Assembly (NCBI GenBank): GCA_017459925.1
Contig: JAFUCC010000198.1
Location: forward strand, 1 to 37,389
Direction: 5' to 3'
Length of the DNA stretch: 37,389 nucleotides
Source of the DNA: Eggerthellaceae bacterium
Lineage (GTDB): Bacteria; Actinomycetota; Coriobacteriia; Coriobacteriales; Eggerthellaceae
Positions 23,064 through 30,904 of this stretch are shown in pieces. The position numbers and the translations under genes are program-made. Each line of letters starts with the position of its first letter. Positions within the stretch are counted from its first letter, which is position 1. The notes beneath the pieces are model-generated. The model was not told the DNA's origin, ran no database searches, and was given only the letters and a program-made list of their open reading frames with translations.

Positions 23064-23125
23064 CAGAACTGTCCTGTGACTCATTCTCTGAGAAAATGAG
23101 TCACAGGACAGTCCTGCTACTCATT
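23055..23125. repeat. REPIN-like repeat family B, copy 4 (9-nt spacer), ending two convergent genes
   Basis: Left unit 23055-23085 and right unit 23095-23125 are reverse complements with one mismatch, of the CTG-centred type seen in copy 1. The HAD gene (+) and the P1 peptidase gene (-) both end Asn-Glu-stop using AATGAGTAG from opposite edges of this element. It probably also acts as a bidirectional terminator-like hairpin. Confidence 0.93.
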
Positions 23126-24100
23126 CCTCTGCGCGACGGTCTCCGCGCAGGGCAGGCCGTAAGCGTCTTGCGCACTGCGCACTGCTGCCAGTATCGCCTG
23201 CGCCACGACGTCTGCGGCGAGCATTCCCACGAGATCGGTGTCGGCTTCGACTTCGCAGGTGGAAAGCGCGTACAGGCTGTCGCCGTCCATCGACGTGTGA
23301 ACGGGGCGAATCGTCCGCGCCAAGCCGTCGTGCCCCATGCCGGCAACCTTGCAGAGCTGCGCCTTCGTCAGGTTGGCGTTCGTGAGGATGGCGCCGATGG
23401 TCGTGTTCGTCACGACATCCGATTTCGCAGCCGCGGCTTTTTCGGCAAGGTCGTACAGAACCTCCGCGGTCGACCTAAAGGAATTTCCGTCCTCTGCCAG
23501 CAGGCCCGCCACCGTCTTTCCCGATGCGGGATCGCTCACATCGCCGATTGCGTTCACGACGACGATGGCGCCAACCTGCACGTCGCCGACCTGCACCGCG
23601 AAGCTCCCGATGCCCGACTTCATGCAGAACTCGGGGCCGCACGCCTTCCCCACGGTGGCTCCGCAACCTGCTCCGTAGTTTCCGTCGCGGTAGTTGCCGG
23701 TCTCGGCATTTGCGCAGGCAGCGTAGCCCATTTCGGCATCCGGACGCGCAGAAGGGTCTCCTACGAGCAGATCGAAGATGTCCGATTGGCACACGATGGG
23801 CACATGCGCCGGGCCGACCTCCACGCCGATGCCGCGTTCTTCCAGATACCGCATGGCGCCGCCAGCCGCATCGAGCCCGAACGCGCTTCCCCCGGCGAGC
23901 AGCACGGCGTGAATGCGCTCGGCAGCCGCCAACGGGTCGAGCGTGCGCGTGTCGCGAGAAGCGGGGCCGCCGCCCCGCACGTCGATTCCAGCGGCCATGC
24001 CCTGTTCGCGGATTATCGCCGTCACGCCAGTGGCGCCAGCAACATCCTCAACCTGCCCGATTTTGAACCCGGCGATATCGGTGATGGCAATCGTGTTCAT
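23117..24100 (-). CDS. P1 family peptidase (DmpA/NylC-like, self-processing)
   Basis: The 327-residue protein belongs to the N-terminal-nucleophile family S58. LLAGGSAFGLDAAGGAMRYL (about 67-86) is the family signature. VVTNTTIGAILTNANLT, around residue 235, matches the site where NylC cleaves itself before a threonine that becomes the nucleophile. Members are aminopeptidases or amidases; some hydrolyse beta-peptides or nylon oligomers. The substrate is unknown. The start has GGAAG upstream. It ends inside repeat B copy 4 and lies downstream of coaX on the same strand. Confidence 0.88.
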   Translation of the reverse strand: MNTIAITDIAGFKIGQVEDVAGATGVTAIIREQGMAAGIDVRGGGPASRDTRTLDPLAAAERIHAVLLAGGSAFGLDAAGGAMRYLEERGIGVEVGPAHVPIVCQSDIFDLLVGDPSARPDAEMGYAACANAETGNYRDGNYGAGCGATVGKACGPEFCMKSGIGSFAVQVGDVQVGAIVVVNAIGDVSDPASGKTVAGLLAEDGNSFRSTAEVLYDLAEKAAAAKSDVVTNTTIGAILTNANLTKAQLCKVAGMGHDGLARTIRPVHTSMDGDSLYALSTCEVEADTDLVGMLAADVVAQAILAAVRSAQDAYGLPCAETVAQRNE

Positions 24101-24151
24101 AAGCGCTTCCGTTCAACAAGCCGACCGGTAAGGCACATCGGCCGGCCACCG

Positions 24152-24925
24152 TTACTTCCTGTTCGCGTTGCGGATGGCGAGCAGCCCCCGCAGCGCCAGA
24201 TCGTCGCGAATCTCGAACTCGTGATGCGTGCAGGCGCAGACAACGCGCGCCCAGCGGCCGGTGGCCACAAGTGCTGTTTCGCAACCAAGCTCGTCCCACA
24301 TGGCTTCGACGAGGCCGTCCACCTTCGCGGTTTCTCCGAGCACGATTCCCGCGCGGACGGCGTCGAGCGTGGTGCGGCCCACGACCTGCGTTGGCGCTTG
24401 CAGGTCGGTTTCCGTCAACTGCGCGGCGGCACCGCTTAAGGCCTCCATCGAAACGCGCAAGCCGGGTGCGATGGCTCCGCCGGCGAGCGAGCCCTTTTCG
24501 CCCACGACCGTGAACGTCGTCGCCGCTCCGAAGTCGACGACGATGACGGGAGCCCCGAAGATCGCCTTGGCGGCGACGGCGCAAGCCACGCGATCGCCTC
24601 CGACTTGGCCGGGGTCCTTGTAATCCATGGCAATGCCGCTCTTCAATCCCGGGCCCACGATGAGCGCGCGCTTTCCGCTAAGCGTCGCCAATGCCTCGGA
24701 CCATGCCGCCGTCAAAGCGGGCACGACCGAGCACATGATGGCGTCGTCAGGTGCGGGCAGGTCTTTCACGTTCAGGAACGTCCATGCGCATTGCATCGCC
24801 TCGTCGGCCGTGATGTTCGCGCTCGTCGAGACGCTCCATGTGGAAAGCAGCTCGTCGCCCGCGAAAAGGCCAAGGGTCGTCTCTGCGTTTTCTATCGTCA
24901 CTGCAAGTACGGTCGGTTCGCCCAT
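24152..24925 (-). CDS. coaX: Type III pantothenate kinase homologue with altered first motif
   Basis: The protein has 257 residues, the usual CoaX length. Two family motifs are well kept: PGQVGGDRVACAVAAKAI (about 105-122), with the proposed catalytic Asp in GGDR, and VIVVDFGAATTFTVV (about 128-142). The first motif is not: families have VDIGNT near residue 6, here it is VTIENAETTLGLF, so the phosphate-loop aspartate is replaced by threonine and glycine by glutamate. CoaX makes 4'-phosphopantothenate for coenzyme A. This copy may work poorly, use another geometry, or have a different role. GGGAAG precedes the start. Confidence 0.78.
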   Translation of the reverse strand: MGEPTVLAVTIENAETTLGLFAGDELLSTWSVSTSANITADEAMQCAWTFLNVKDLPAPDDAIMCSVVPALTAAWSEALATLSGKRALIVGPGLKSGIAMDYKDPGQVGGDRVACAVAAKAIFGAPVIVVDFGAATTFTVVGEKGSLAGGAIAPGLRVSMEALSGAAAQLTETDLQAPTQVVGRTTLDAVRAGIVLGETAKVDGLVEAMWDELGCETALVATGRWARVVCACTHHEFEIRDDLALRGLLAIRNANRK

Positions 24926-25060
24926 GTTCGCTTCCCATCCGCCGTTTGTTTACGAATCGACATCAGTGTACCAATAGCGCGCCGCGCCTTGCTGCGTTAT
25001 AGTTCGAGATGTAACCCGACTTTCCGCCAAGGGAAAGCGGATATGCGAAAAGAGGCAATC
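24926..25060. other. Divergent intergenic region, coaX / OPT transporter
   Basis: About 135 nt hold the divergent starts and ribosome sites. I see no repeat or convincing promoter pair. Confidence 0.4.
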
Positions 25061-26740
25061 ATGAACGAGCTGAAGGGTCAGCTGACTCTGCGCGGCGTCA
25101 TCATCGGATGCGTCGGCTGCGTCATCATCACGGCCGCATCGATGTACACGGCGCTGAAGATGGGCGCGCTTCCGTGGCCGATCATCTTCGTGGCGCTGGT
25201 CTCCTACTTTTTCCTACGCGTGCTGGGCTCGCGCTCGCTCAACGAGGCGAACGTGACGCACACCATCATGTCCGCTGGCTCGATGGTCGCAGGCGGTTTG
25301 GCGTTCACCATTCCCGGCATATTCATCTTGGGGCTCGGGGACGTGCCTCTGTGGCAGATGCTGCTCGTGGCGCTGGCGGGTTCCATCTTGGGGCTCATCG
25401 GCTGCGCGGTGTTCCGCGCGAATTTCATCGAGAAGCAACAGCTCGAGTTCCCCATCGGCCAGGCTGCTGCCGAGACGCTGAAAGCGGGCGACGCTGGCGG
25501 GAAAGTCGGCGCGCAGCTGTTCGGCGCCATGGGCTTCGCCGGCGCGTGGGCCGCTTTGCGCGATGCGGTGGGCGTCATTCCCGCCATGCTGTTCGGTGGC
25601 GTGGCGATTCCCGGCATCACGTTCGGCATCTACCTCAGCCCCATGATGCTTGCCGTGGGCTTCTTGGTGGGCGCGGTGGCCATGGTGGCATGGTTCGGCG
25701 GCGCGCTCGTTCAGCTTCTCATCGTCGCAGGCGGTTCAAGCGCGGGATTGTTCGACGTCGCCACAGGACAGGCCATCAACTCCAGTTTGGGAATGGGGCT
25801 TATGATGGGCTGCGGCATCGCCGTCGTGTGCAAGGGCATCCTGCCGAAGGCGCTGCGCGCGCTTAAGAACCGCGGAAGCGGGGAGGGCGTGTCTGGTGAC
25901 GAGCTTCAAGCCGCCAGCGCCAATGCCCTCGCCGGTAAGCGCAACCTCAGCGCCGGCGTGCTCGGCCTTCTGGGAGCCGTCGTGTCGCTGCTCATCTGCT
26001 TCGCGCTGGGCATCGGGCCGCTCGGCAGCGTCATCGTGGTGTTGCTGTCGTTTGCCACGGTTGCTATGAGCGCGCAGTCCGTTGGCCAGACGGGCATCGA
26101 CCCCATGGAAATCTTCGGCCTCATCGTGCTCTTGTTCGTGGCGCTCGTGGGCGATACGCCGCAAGTGCAGCTGTTCTTCGTCGCGGGCGTCATTGCCGTG
26201 GCGTGCGGCATCGGCGGCGACGTCATGAACGACTTCAAGGCCGGTCACGTGCTCGGCACGAACCCCCGGGCGCAGCTCGTGGGCCAGGCGATCGGCGGCG
26301 TCATCGGCGCGGTCGTGGCGGCAGGCACGCTGTATGCGCTCGTGTCTGCATACGGGCCCGATGCGTTCGGGGTTGGCCACGATTTCGTCGCCGCGCAGGC
26401 CAGCGTCGTGGCCACGCTCGTCGGCGGCATCCCGAATGCCCCGGCGTTCATCATCGGGCTCGTCGTCGGGTTCGGCATCTACTTGCTGGGCGGTCCTGCC
26501 ATGATGATCGGCCTGGGCGTGTACTTGCCGTTCTACATGTCGTTCACGGCGTTCCTCGGTTGCCTTGCGAAATGGATCTACGACGCGGTTGCCAAAGCCC
26601 GTCGCAAGGACCTGCCTGAAGCCGAGCAACGTGCTGCGCGCGAGAAGTCGAACCAAGCCGGCCTCGTCGTGGCCTCGGGTTTGCTCGGCGGCGAGTCGAT
26701 CGTCGGCGTGTGCATGGCGTTGGCCGCCGTGTTCATGTAG
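25061..26740 (+). CDS. OPT-family oligopeptide transporter
   Basis: This very hydrophobic protein (559 residues from ATG 25061, preceded by AAAAGAGG) has about 14 membrane segments. Family features include an N-terminal segment GQLTLRGVIIGCVGCVII, NEANVTHTIMSAGSM, and VFRANFIEKQQLEFPIGQAAAETLKAG (about 122-148). OPT proteins import oligopeptides, or metal chelates in the YSL branch, by proton symport. The prokaryotic branch usually has 600-650 residues, so this one is slightly short. An in-frame ATG at 25043 has a weaker ribosome site. It is divergent from coaX; a link to peptide use with the nearby P1 peptidase is possible. Confidence 0.88.
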   Translation: MNELKGQLTLRGVIIGCVGCVIITAASMYTALKMGALPWPIIFVALVSYFFLRVLGSRSLNEANVTHTIMSAGSMVAGGLAFTIPGIFILGLGDVPLWQMLLVALAGSILGLIGCAVFRANFIEKQQLEFPIGQAAAETLKAGDAGGKVGAQLFGAMGFAGAWAALRDAVGVIPAMLFGGVAIPGITFGIYLSPMMLAVGFLVGAVAMVAWFGGALVQLLIVAGGSSAGLFDVATGQAINSSLGMGLMMGCGIAVVCKGILPKALRALKNRGSGEGVSGDELQAASANALAGKRNLSAGVLGLLGAVVSLLICFALGIGPLGSVIVVLLSFATVAMSAQSVGQTGIDPMEIFGLIVLLFVALVGDTPQVQLFFVAGVIAVACGIGGDVMNDFKAGHVLGTNPRAQLVGQAIGGVIGAVVAAGTLYALVSAYGPDAFGVGHDFVAAQASVVATLVGGIPNAPAFIIGLVVGFGIYLLGGPAMMIGLGVYLPFYMSFTAFLGCLAKWIYDAVAKARRKDLPEAEQRAAREKSNQAGLVVASGLLGGESIVGVCMALAAVFM

Positions 26741-26790
26741 AAAACAACCCACCGGCGAGCCGCAAGCCGTGCTCTTCCCAGTTGAATAGT

Positions 26791-28089
26791 CTAATTCCAG
26801 GGCCTAAGGCGCGGTTTCATGTCTTGCGTAATGCGTTCGAGCTGATCGGAGGCTGCGTCTGGCAGTATTGTGCGCCTCTCTTCGACGCCTTCCATGATGC
26901 TGTCTCGCATATCTTGGTATAAGCGCGAAATAACGTTTTTCCCAAGTCGCAGGTCCTCGCCGAAGAGCCGCCAATCATCGAAAGTGATGTCGTCGATGAT
27001 CTGGTGATCGCCTATGCAGAAGCCAAGCTTTCTGTCATAGCCTAGCACCGTCGTGCATACGGCGTCGTACATCGGCGCGAGCTTTGCTGCATCCCATGAA
27101 GGGCTATACAAAAACGAATGGTTCTTCAAATGGTTGTCGCAATTGCCAATGAAGTAATTGAATAGCGTCATGCGGGCGAATTTCCGCTTGTCGGCAATCG
27201 AGTCGGCAGATGTCTTTGCAATGAGGTTTCCGATGACTTGGGCATAGCACACAGTGTCTTCGATTTCATACTTTGCGTAAGAAGGCCATCCCAGCGCTTG
27301 GCAAAAGTCTTCTTGGTGCAAACGTAAGGGAACAATATGGCCATCGAGGTGATTTGATGGTTCCTCTTCGGGAAACCATCTGTCGAAGCGTTGGGATACG
27401 AAAAGCTGCTCGAATTCCGGGATCGTCGATGAAGCTGCGATTTCAAGCCCGCATGCTTTCGCCAGCTCCATGCAAGCGAGTTCGTTGCCTGCAAGCTGGC
27501 TCCCTGAGCTGGCAATTTTTAGAATGTGCGTGGAAGGCGCCGTCCCTCGGGGTTCATACCAGTGCTCCGGATCAGGGTGTTTCTCTGCGTCAATGTGCAA
27601 CGGGTCGATATAAACTCCGATTTTCGATTGCGCTCCAGCAAGCGACAGCCTTGTCGAGGAGAGGTCGTTTACCACGGCTTCCACTGGCGCATGGCAAAGA
27701 TCCGCCAAATGATCTTTCGTGATGGGCGTGAAATGGGGCTCTTCAATATCATCGCTGGTTGCACGGAAGCGGATGGCGCCAATGCATTCTGATCCCAAGT
27801 GGGAAAGAAGGCCAAGGAAGTCGCTGGGGCTCACGTGAAAACGTCGTGCCAGTTCAGTGCGCGTTCTGCCTTCAGGTGCCATGCCTTCGAAGAAGCCCTG
27901 GTATTCGAAGCGAGTGAAGGGCTCTTCTCGTAATGGCAGGGAATGCGAAATGGCTTGTGCGTTTGCTGATTCGAGGTAGCTTGGGGAGTATTGGAATGTC
28001 CAGGTCGAATTGTCGGCGGCGGAGTCGCCGTCAAATGTTCCGACCTGCTGAAATTGACCAGCATATTCTCTGAGCACCTCTAACGCCAC
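26791..28089 (-). CDS. hipA: HipA-family serine/threonine kinase toxin
   Basis: The 432-residue protein has the HipA pattern: N-terminal domain with FFEGMAPEGRTR, the Gly-rich loop SLAGAQSKIGV (about 149-159), THILK, VSQRFDR, the catalytic loop NYFIGNCDNHLKNHSFL with its Asp and Asn, and the metal-binding Asp in APMYDAV. HipA kinases phosphorylate targets such as glutamyl-tRNA synthetase and arrest growth; this target is unknown. GTG start 28089 overlaps the hipB end by 10 nt. Base composition is visibly lower in GC than in neighbours, suggesting transfer. All catalytic residues seem present. Confidence 0.9.
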   Translation of the reverse strand: MALEVLREYAGQFQQVGTFDGDSAADNSTWTFQYSPSYLESANAQAISHSLPLREEPFTRFEYQGFFEGMAPEGRTRTELARRFHVSPSDFLGLLSHLGSECIGAIRFRATSDDIEEPHFTPITKDHLADLCHAPVEAVVNDLSSTRLSLAGAQSKIGVYIDPLHIDAEKHPDPEHWYEPRGTAPSTHILKIASSGSQLAGNELACMELAKACGLEIAASSTIPEFEQLFVSQRFDRWFPEEEPSNHLDGHIVPLRLHQEDFCQALGWPSYAKYEIEDTVCYAQVIGNLIAKTSADSIADKRKFARMTLFNYFIGNCDNHLKNHSFLYSPSWDAAKLAPMYDAVCTTVLGYDRKLGFCIGDHQIIDDITFDDWRLFGEDLRLGKNVISRLYQDMRDSIMEGVEERRTILPDAASDQLERITQDMKPRLRPWN

Positions 28090-28310
28090 GTCCCATCACC
28101 TCTCTCCGCGATAGCGAAATCAAGCCCAAGGCTGTTTGCGATTTGCAGGATTTGCCCGATATTCGCGCCGGGTTTTCCGCGTTCGACTTCGCTTAGGAAC
28201 CGAATGCTGCAGCTATTGGCTTCTGCGACTTCAGCGAGTGTGTAGCCAAGTTTTTTTCTGCGTTTGCGTATGAGCGAGCCAATATCGGCTGGCGATTGAA
28301 CAGCGATCAA
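28080..28310 (-). CDS. hipB: HipB-like XRE antitoxin/repressor
   Basis: This 76-residue protein is a compact Cro/C1-type helix-turn-helix: IGSLIRKRRKKLGYTLAEVA, then SIRFLSEVERGKPGANIGQI. It overlaps hipA and starts with TTG 28310 after GGGAG. It should bind HipA and repress the operon through three palindromes just upstream; the nearest of these covers its own ribosome site. Confidence 0.9.
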   Translation of the reverse strand: MIAVQSPADIGSLIRKRRKKLGYTLAEVAEANSCSIRFLSEVERGKPGANIGQILQIANSLGLDFAIAERGDGTWR

Positions 28311-28322
28311 GTCTTACTCCCA

Positions 28323-28417
28323 TTTTCCCGTTCGGGACATTTCTAAGAGAATGATATCATATTTTCCCAAATGGGAAAATATTAGATATAAGGTTAATAA
28401 TTTCCCATTTGGGAAAA
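28323..28417. promoter_or_regulatory. Three evenly spaced HipB-type operators
   Basis: The palindrome TTTCCC-N4-GGGAAA occurs at 28401-28416 (centre ATTT) and 28363-28378 (centre AAAT), and a degenerate copy TTTTCCC-GTTC-GGGA lies at 28323-28337. Centres are 39 and 38 nt apart. Such tandem sites with a constant pitch are typical of hipBA control. The farthest copy lies about 75 nt before the divergent gene at 28493 and might affect it too. Confidence 0.8.
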
Positions 28418-28492
28418 CGGCAATGTGTCATCTCGAGGCTTAGTCTGCATATTCGTGGTATTACAATTCCAGTACGGGTCGATCGGAGCATT

Positions 28493-28912
28493 ATGGCGGA
28501 TTTGGCAGGATACACGTTCAACTACAATGCGGGCGGCGCGCAGCAGCCCACGCAGCTGTTGGGCTGGCAGATTTGCCTGGCGCATCCCGAGACGCAGTCG
28601 CTCGAAGATGCCGACAACTACGCCGATTACGCCGTGAACCGCGACCAAATCGTGCAGATGCTCGGCATCGGCATGACGCGCGGGCAGAACGCCTACGACC
28701 TGAACGGCCAGCTGTTCGTGGTGCTCGTTGCCGAACAGCGGGGAAATTCGCCCGAGCCGCATCCCATCGACCAGTCGCATCAGCTGTACGGGCCGGCGGC
28801 GCCCGTCATCGCCGAGGAATTGCTGAAGGGAAGCGACCACGGCATGCTCGCCGTCTTTCCGAACGGCCATATCGTTCCCTTCACCCCGCCGACCGAGGCT
28901 TCTGCGCTGTAA
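28493..28912 (+). CDS. Unrecognised soluble protein of 139 residues
   Basis: The start ATG 28493 follows GGAG and gives MADLAGYTFNYNAGG. I do not recognise the family. Visible features: a polar, acidic sequence without membrane segments; QLLGWQICLAHPETQSLEDA; then VVLVAEQRGNSPEPHPIDQS; then AVFPNGHIVPFTPP near the end, which looks like beta strands ending in a conserved-type turn. Codon use is like the high-GC core genes, unlike the neighbouring hipBA. It is divergent from hipBA and convergent with the small membrane protein at 29099. Confidence 0.6.
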   Translation: MADLAGYTFNYNAGGAQQPTQLLGWQICLAHPETQSLEDADNYADYAVNRDQIVQMLGIGMTRGQNAYDLNGQLFVVLVAEQRGNSPEPHPIDQSHQLYGPAAPVIAEELLKGSDHGMLAVFPNGHIVPFTPPTEASAL

Positions 28913-29098
28913 CGGCAACTTTTTGCCTTACTGTGCGTCCAATTCTAGTTTGGTGAGTGAAAACGACATTCTGAAAAGGAAATGTACGCCTGCCAGCCTT
29001 TCAGCACGTACATAAGCCAAGAATCCTTGGAAGTGTAAGCTCGAAAACGTCTCTCGTCGCGCATTTGCCGGTAAAAATGGCGTTTTGATTTCGCGTTC
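28913..29098. other. 186-nt gap between convergent genes
   Basis: No gene, repeat family or clear terminator is seen. The stretch is AT-richer than the flanking genes. Confidence 0.4.
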
Positions 29099-29467
29099 TT
29101 AATCCTTGCCGCCGAGGACGCTGTTCACGATGGCGCTCACGATGCTGATGATGATGCTGCCGATGAACGCAGCGCCGAACCCGTCGACGGCGATGCCGCT
29201 TCCGAACAGGCCGGTGGCGGCCCATGCCGCCAATTCCAACAGCAGCGCGTTCACGATGACGTAGAAGATGCCCAGCGTCAGCACGGTGATGGGCAGGCTG
29301 ATGAACTGCAAGATCGGCTTCAACACGATGTTGATGAGCGATAGCACGAGCGCGCCGATGGCGATGGCGATGACCGCATCGTTGCCCACGGTGGTGATGC
29401 CCGGCACAAGCCAGACGGCTGCGCCCACGGCGATTGCGGTTGCGATCCAGCGGATGATGAAATTCAT
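29099..29467 (-). CDS. Phage holin family 4 superfamily membrane protein (housekeeping type)
   Basis: The 122-residue protein from ATG 29467 has four hydrophobic segments and the pattern of Pfam 'Phage_holin_4_2': MNFIIRWIATAIAVGAAVWL, GITTVGNDAVIAIAIGALVL, then LINIVLKPILQFISLPITVL, then GIFYVIVNALLL. Despite the name, most members are ordinary bacterial membrane proteins of unknown function; no phage genes are nearby. The frame extends upstream to a TTG, but the ATG matches family starts. A long inverted repeat lies just upstream. Confidence 0.8.
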   Translation of the reverse strand: MNFIIRWIATAIAVGAAVWLVPGITTVGNDAVIAIAIGALVLSLINIVLKPILQFISLPITVLTLGIFYVIVNALLLELAAWAATGLFGSGIAVDGFGAAFIGSIIISIVSAIVNSVLGGKD

Positions 29468-29483
29468 GATGGCCCTTTCGGCT

Positions 29484-29579
29484 GCGGGACGGCGGGGCAA
29501 CCCTCAGTCGCTCAAACAGTCCTCGCAAGCTTCGCTTGCTGCGGAACTCGCTTTGTGAGGGCAGCCCCGCCGTCCCTGC
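29484..29579. repeat. Long inverted repeat family F (about 96 nt)
   Basis: GCGGGACGGCGGGGC (29484-29498) plus AACCCTCA pair with TGAGGGCAG plus CCCCGCCGTCCCTGC (ending 29579), with small mismatches. The interior contains a second hairpin (GCAAGC-TTC-GCTTGC). It lies between the divergent holin-like and rRNA methyltransferase genes, upstream of both starts. Confidence 0.8.
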
Positions 29580-29631
29580 GATGCAACATTCATGTGTGAA
29601 ACGGTATCATGTTTTCTGTTGGAAGGGTGGC

Positions 29632-30819
29632 ATGGTCAATCAATCGTCAAATCCCGTTTGTTCGGCGTCCCGCGCATGCGGGGCGTGCCAGCATGTGGGC
29701 GAGCCGTATGCCGAGCAGCTACGCGCGAAGGACGCGCGGGTGGCCGAGCTGTTCTCGGGCGAGGCGTTCGCCAAGGCCGAGCTGCGTCCCATCATCGGAA
29801 TGGACGAGCCGTTCCACTACCGCAACAAGGTCATCTCGCCGTTCGCTCCGGGAAAGCGCGGGCCGAACGGCGGCCGCGAAATCCTGACGGGCATGTACGT
29901 CGCAGGCACGCACAAGCTCGTGAACACCGACGGCTGCTTGGTCGAAAACGAGCAAGCGCAGCAGGTCGTGCGCTCCATCCGCCAGCTCATGCGCAAGCAC
30001 CGCATCGAGCCTTATGACGAAGACCGCGGCGCCGGGTTCTTGCGCCATGTGGTCGTGCGCGTGGGTCATGAAAGCGGGGAAGTGCTCGTGACGCTCGTCA
30101 CGAACGCCGACGAGTTTCCCGCATCGAAGGCGTTTTGCCGTGCGCTCGTGAAGCAGTGCCCGTTCATCACCACGATCGTGCAGAACGTGAACACGCGCCA
30201 GACCAACGTCATCCTGGGGCAGGACGAGCGGCGCCTGTACGGGCCGGGGTTCATCCTAGACACGCTCTGCGGGCTGAGCTTCCGCATTTCGTCGCAGTCG
30301 TTCTACCAGGTGAACGCCGTGCAGACCACGGTGCTGTACGAAACGGCGATACAGCTTGCCCAACTCGGCGATGCGCGGTCGGTCATCGACGCGTATTGCG
30401 GCACGGGAACAATCGGGCTGGTCGCCGCGAAGCGCGGCGCTGCGCAGGTTACAGGCGTCGATTCGGTGGAATCGGCCATTCGCGACGCCCGTGAGAACGC
30501 GCGCCACAACGGCATCGAAAACGCCCGCTTCGTCGCGGCGGACGCCACGGCGTTCATGCGCGACATGGCAGCGGCGGGAGAGAACGCTGACGTCGTGTTG
30601 ATGGACCCGCCACGTGCGGGGTCGACGCCCGAGTTCCTCGATGCGTGCGCGCAGCTTGCGCCGAAGCGCATAGTGTACGTCAGCTGCAATCCCGAAACCC
30701 AGGTGCGCGACCTGCGCCACCTGGTCGAGCGCGGATACAAAACCCAAGTCGTGCAGCCAGTCGACATGTTCCCCCATACCGAGCATGTCGAGACGGTCGT
30801 TCTGCTGTCAAGGAAATGA
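29632..30819 (+). CDS. 23S rRNA (uracil-C5)-methyltransferase, RlmD/RumA family
   Basis: The protein has 395 residues from ATG 29632 (GGAAGGG upstream). An N-terminal iron-sulphur site is visible: cysteines at 10, 16 and 19 (CX5CX2C) and a fourth in NTDGCLVEN. The C-terminal SAM domain has AYCGTGTIGLVAAKRG, MDPPRAGS and the catalytic-cysteine motif YVSCNPETQVRDL. It makes 5-methyluridine in 23S rRNA. The usual N-terminal TRAM domain is absent, as in some short relatives. Whether it modifies U747, U1939 or both is not clear from sequence. Confidence 0.85.
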   Translation: MVNQSSNPVCSASRACGACQHVGEPYAEQLRAKDARVAELFSGEAFAKAELRPIIGMDEPFHYRNKVISPFAPGKRGPNGGREILTGMYVAGTHKLVNTDGCLVENEQAQQVVRSIRQLMRKHRIEPYDEDRGAGFLRHVVVRVGHESGEVLVTLVTNADEFPASKAFCRALVKQCPFITTIVQNVNTRQTNVILGQDERRLYGPGFILDTLCGLSFRISSQSFYQVNAVQTTVLYETAIQLAQLGDARSVIDAYCGTGTIGLVAAKRGAAQVTGVDSVESAIRDARENARHNGIENARFVAADATAFMRDMAAAGENADVVLMDPPRAGSTPEFLDACAQLAPKRIVYVSCNPETQVRDLRHLVERGYKTQVVQPVDMFPHTEHVETVVLLSRK

Positions 30820-30904
30820 GAACGATAACGGCAAAAATGTGAGAATGAGACTATCGGGAGTTTTAGAAGAACAGAAGAAACGGTTGAAACAGGAAGGAAA
30901 ACCT

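Noticed and set aside
21090-23084. Minus-strand open frame of 664 codons across hom and the HAD gene
   Set aside because: Antisense shadow of two well-supported genes.
15958-23125. CRISPR array
   Set aside because: Repeats are palindromic, kilobases apart and lie at gene borders; there are no regular spacers and no cas genes.
29099-29467. Prophage, based on the holin-family gene
   Set aside because: This family is mostly a chromosomal membrane protein; no other phage gene is nearby.
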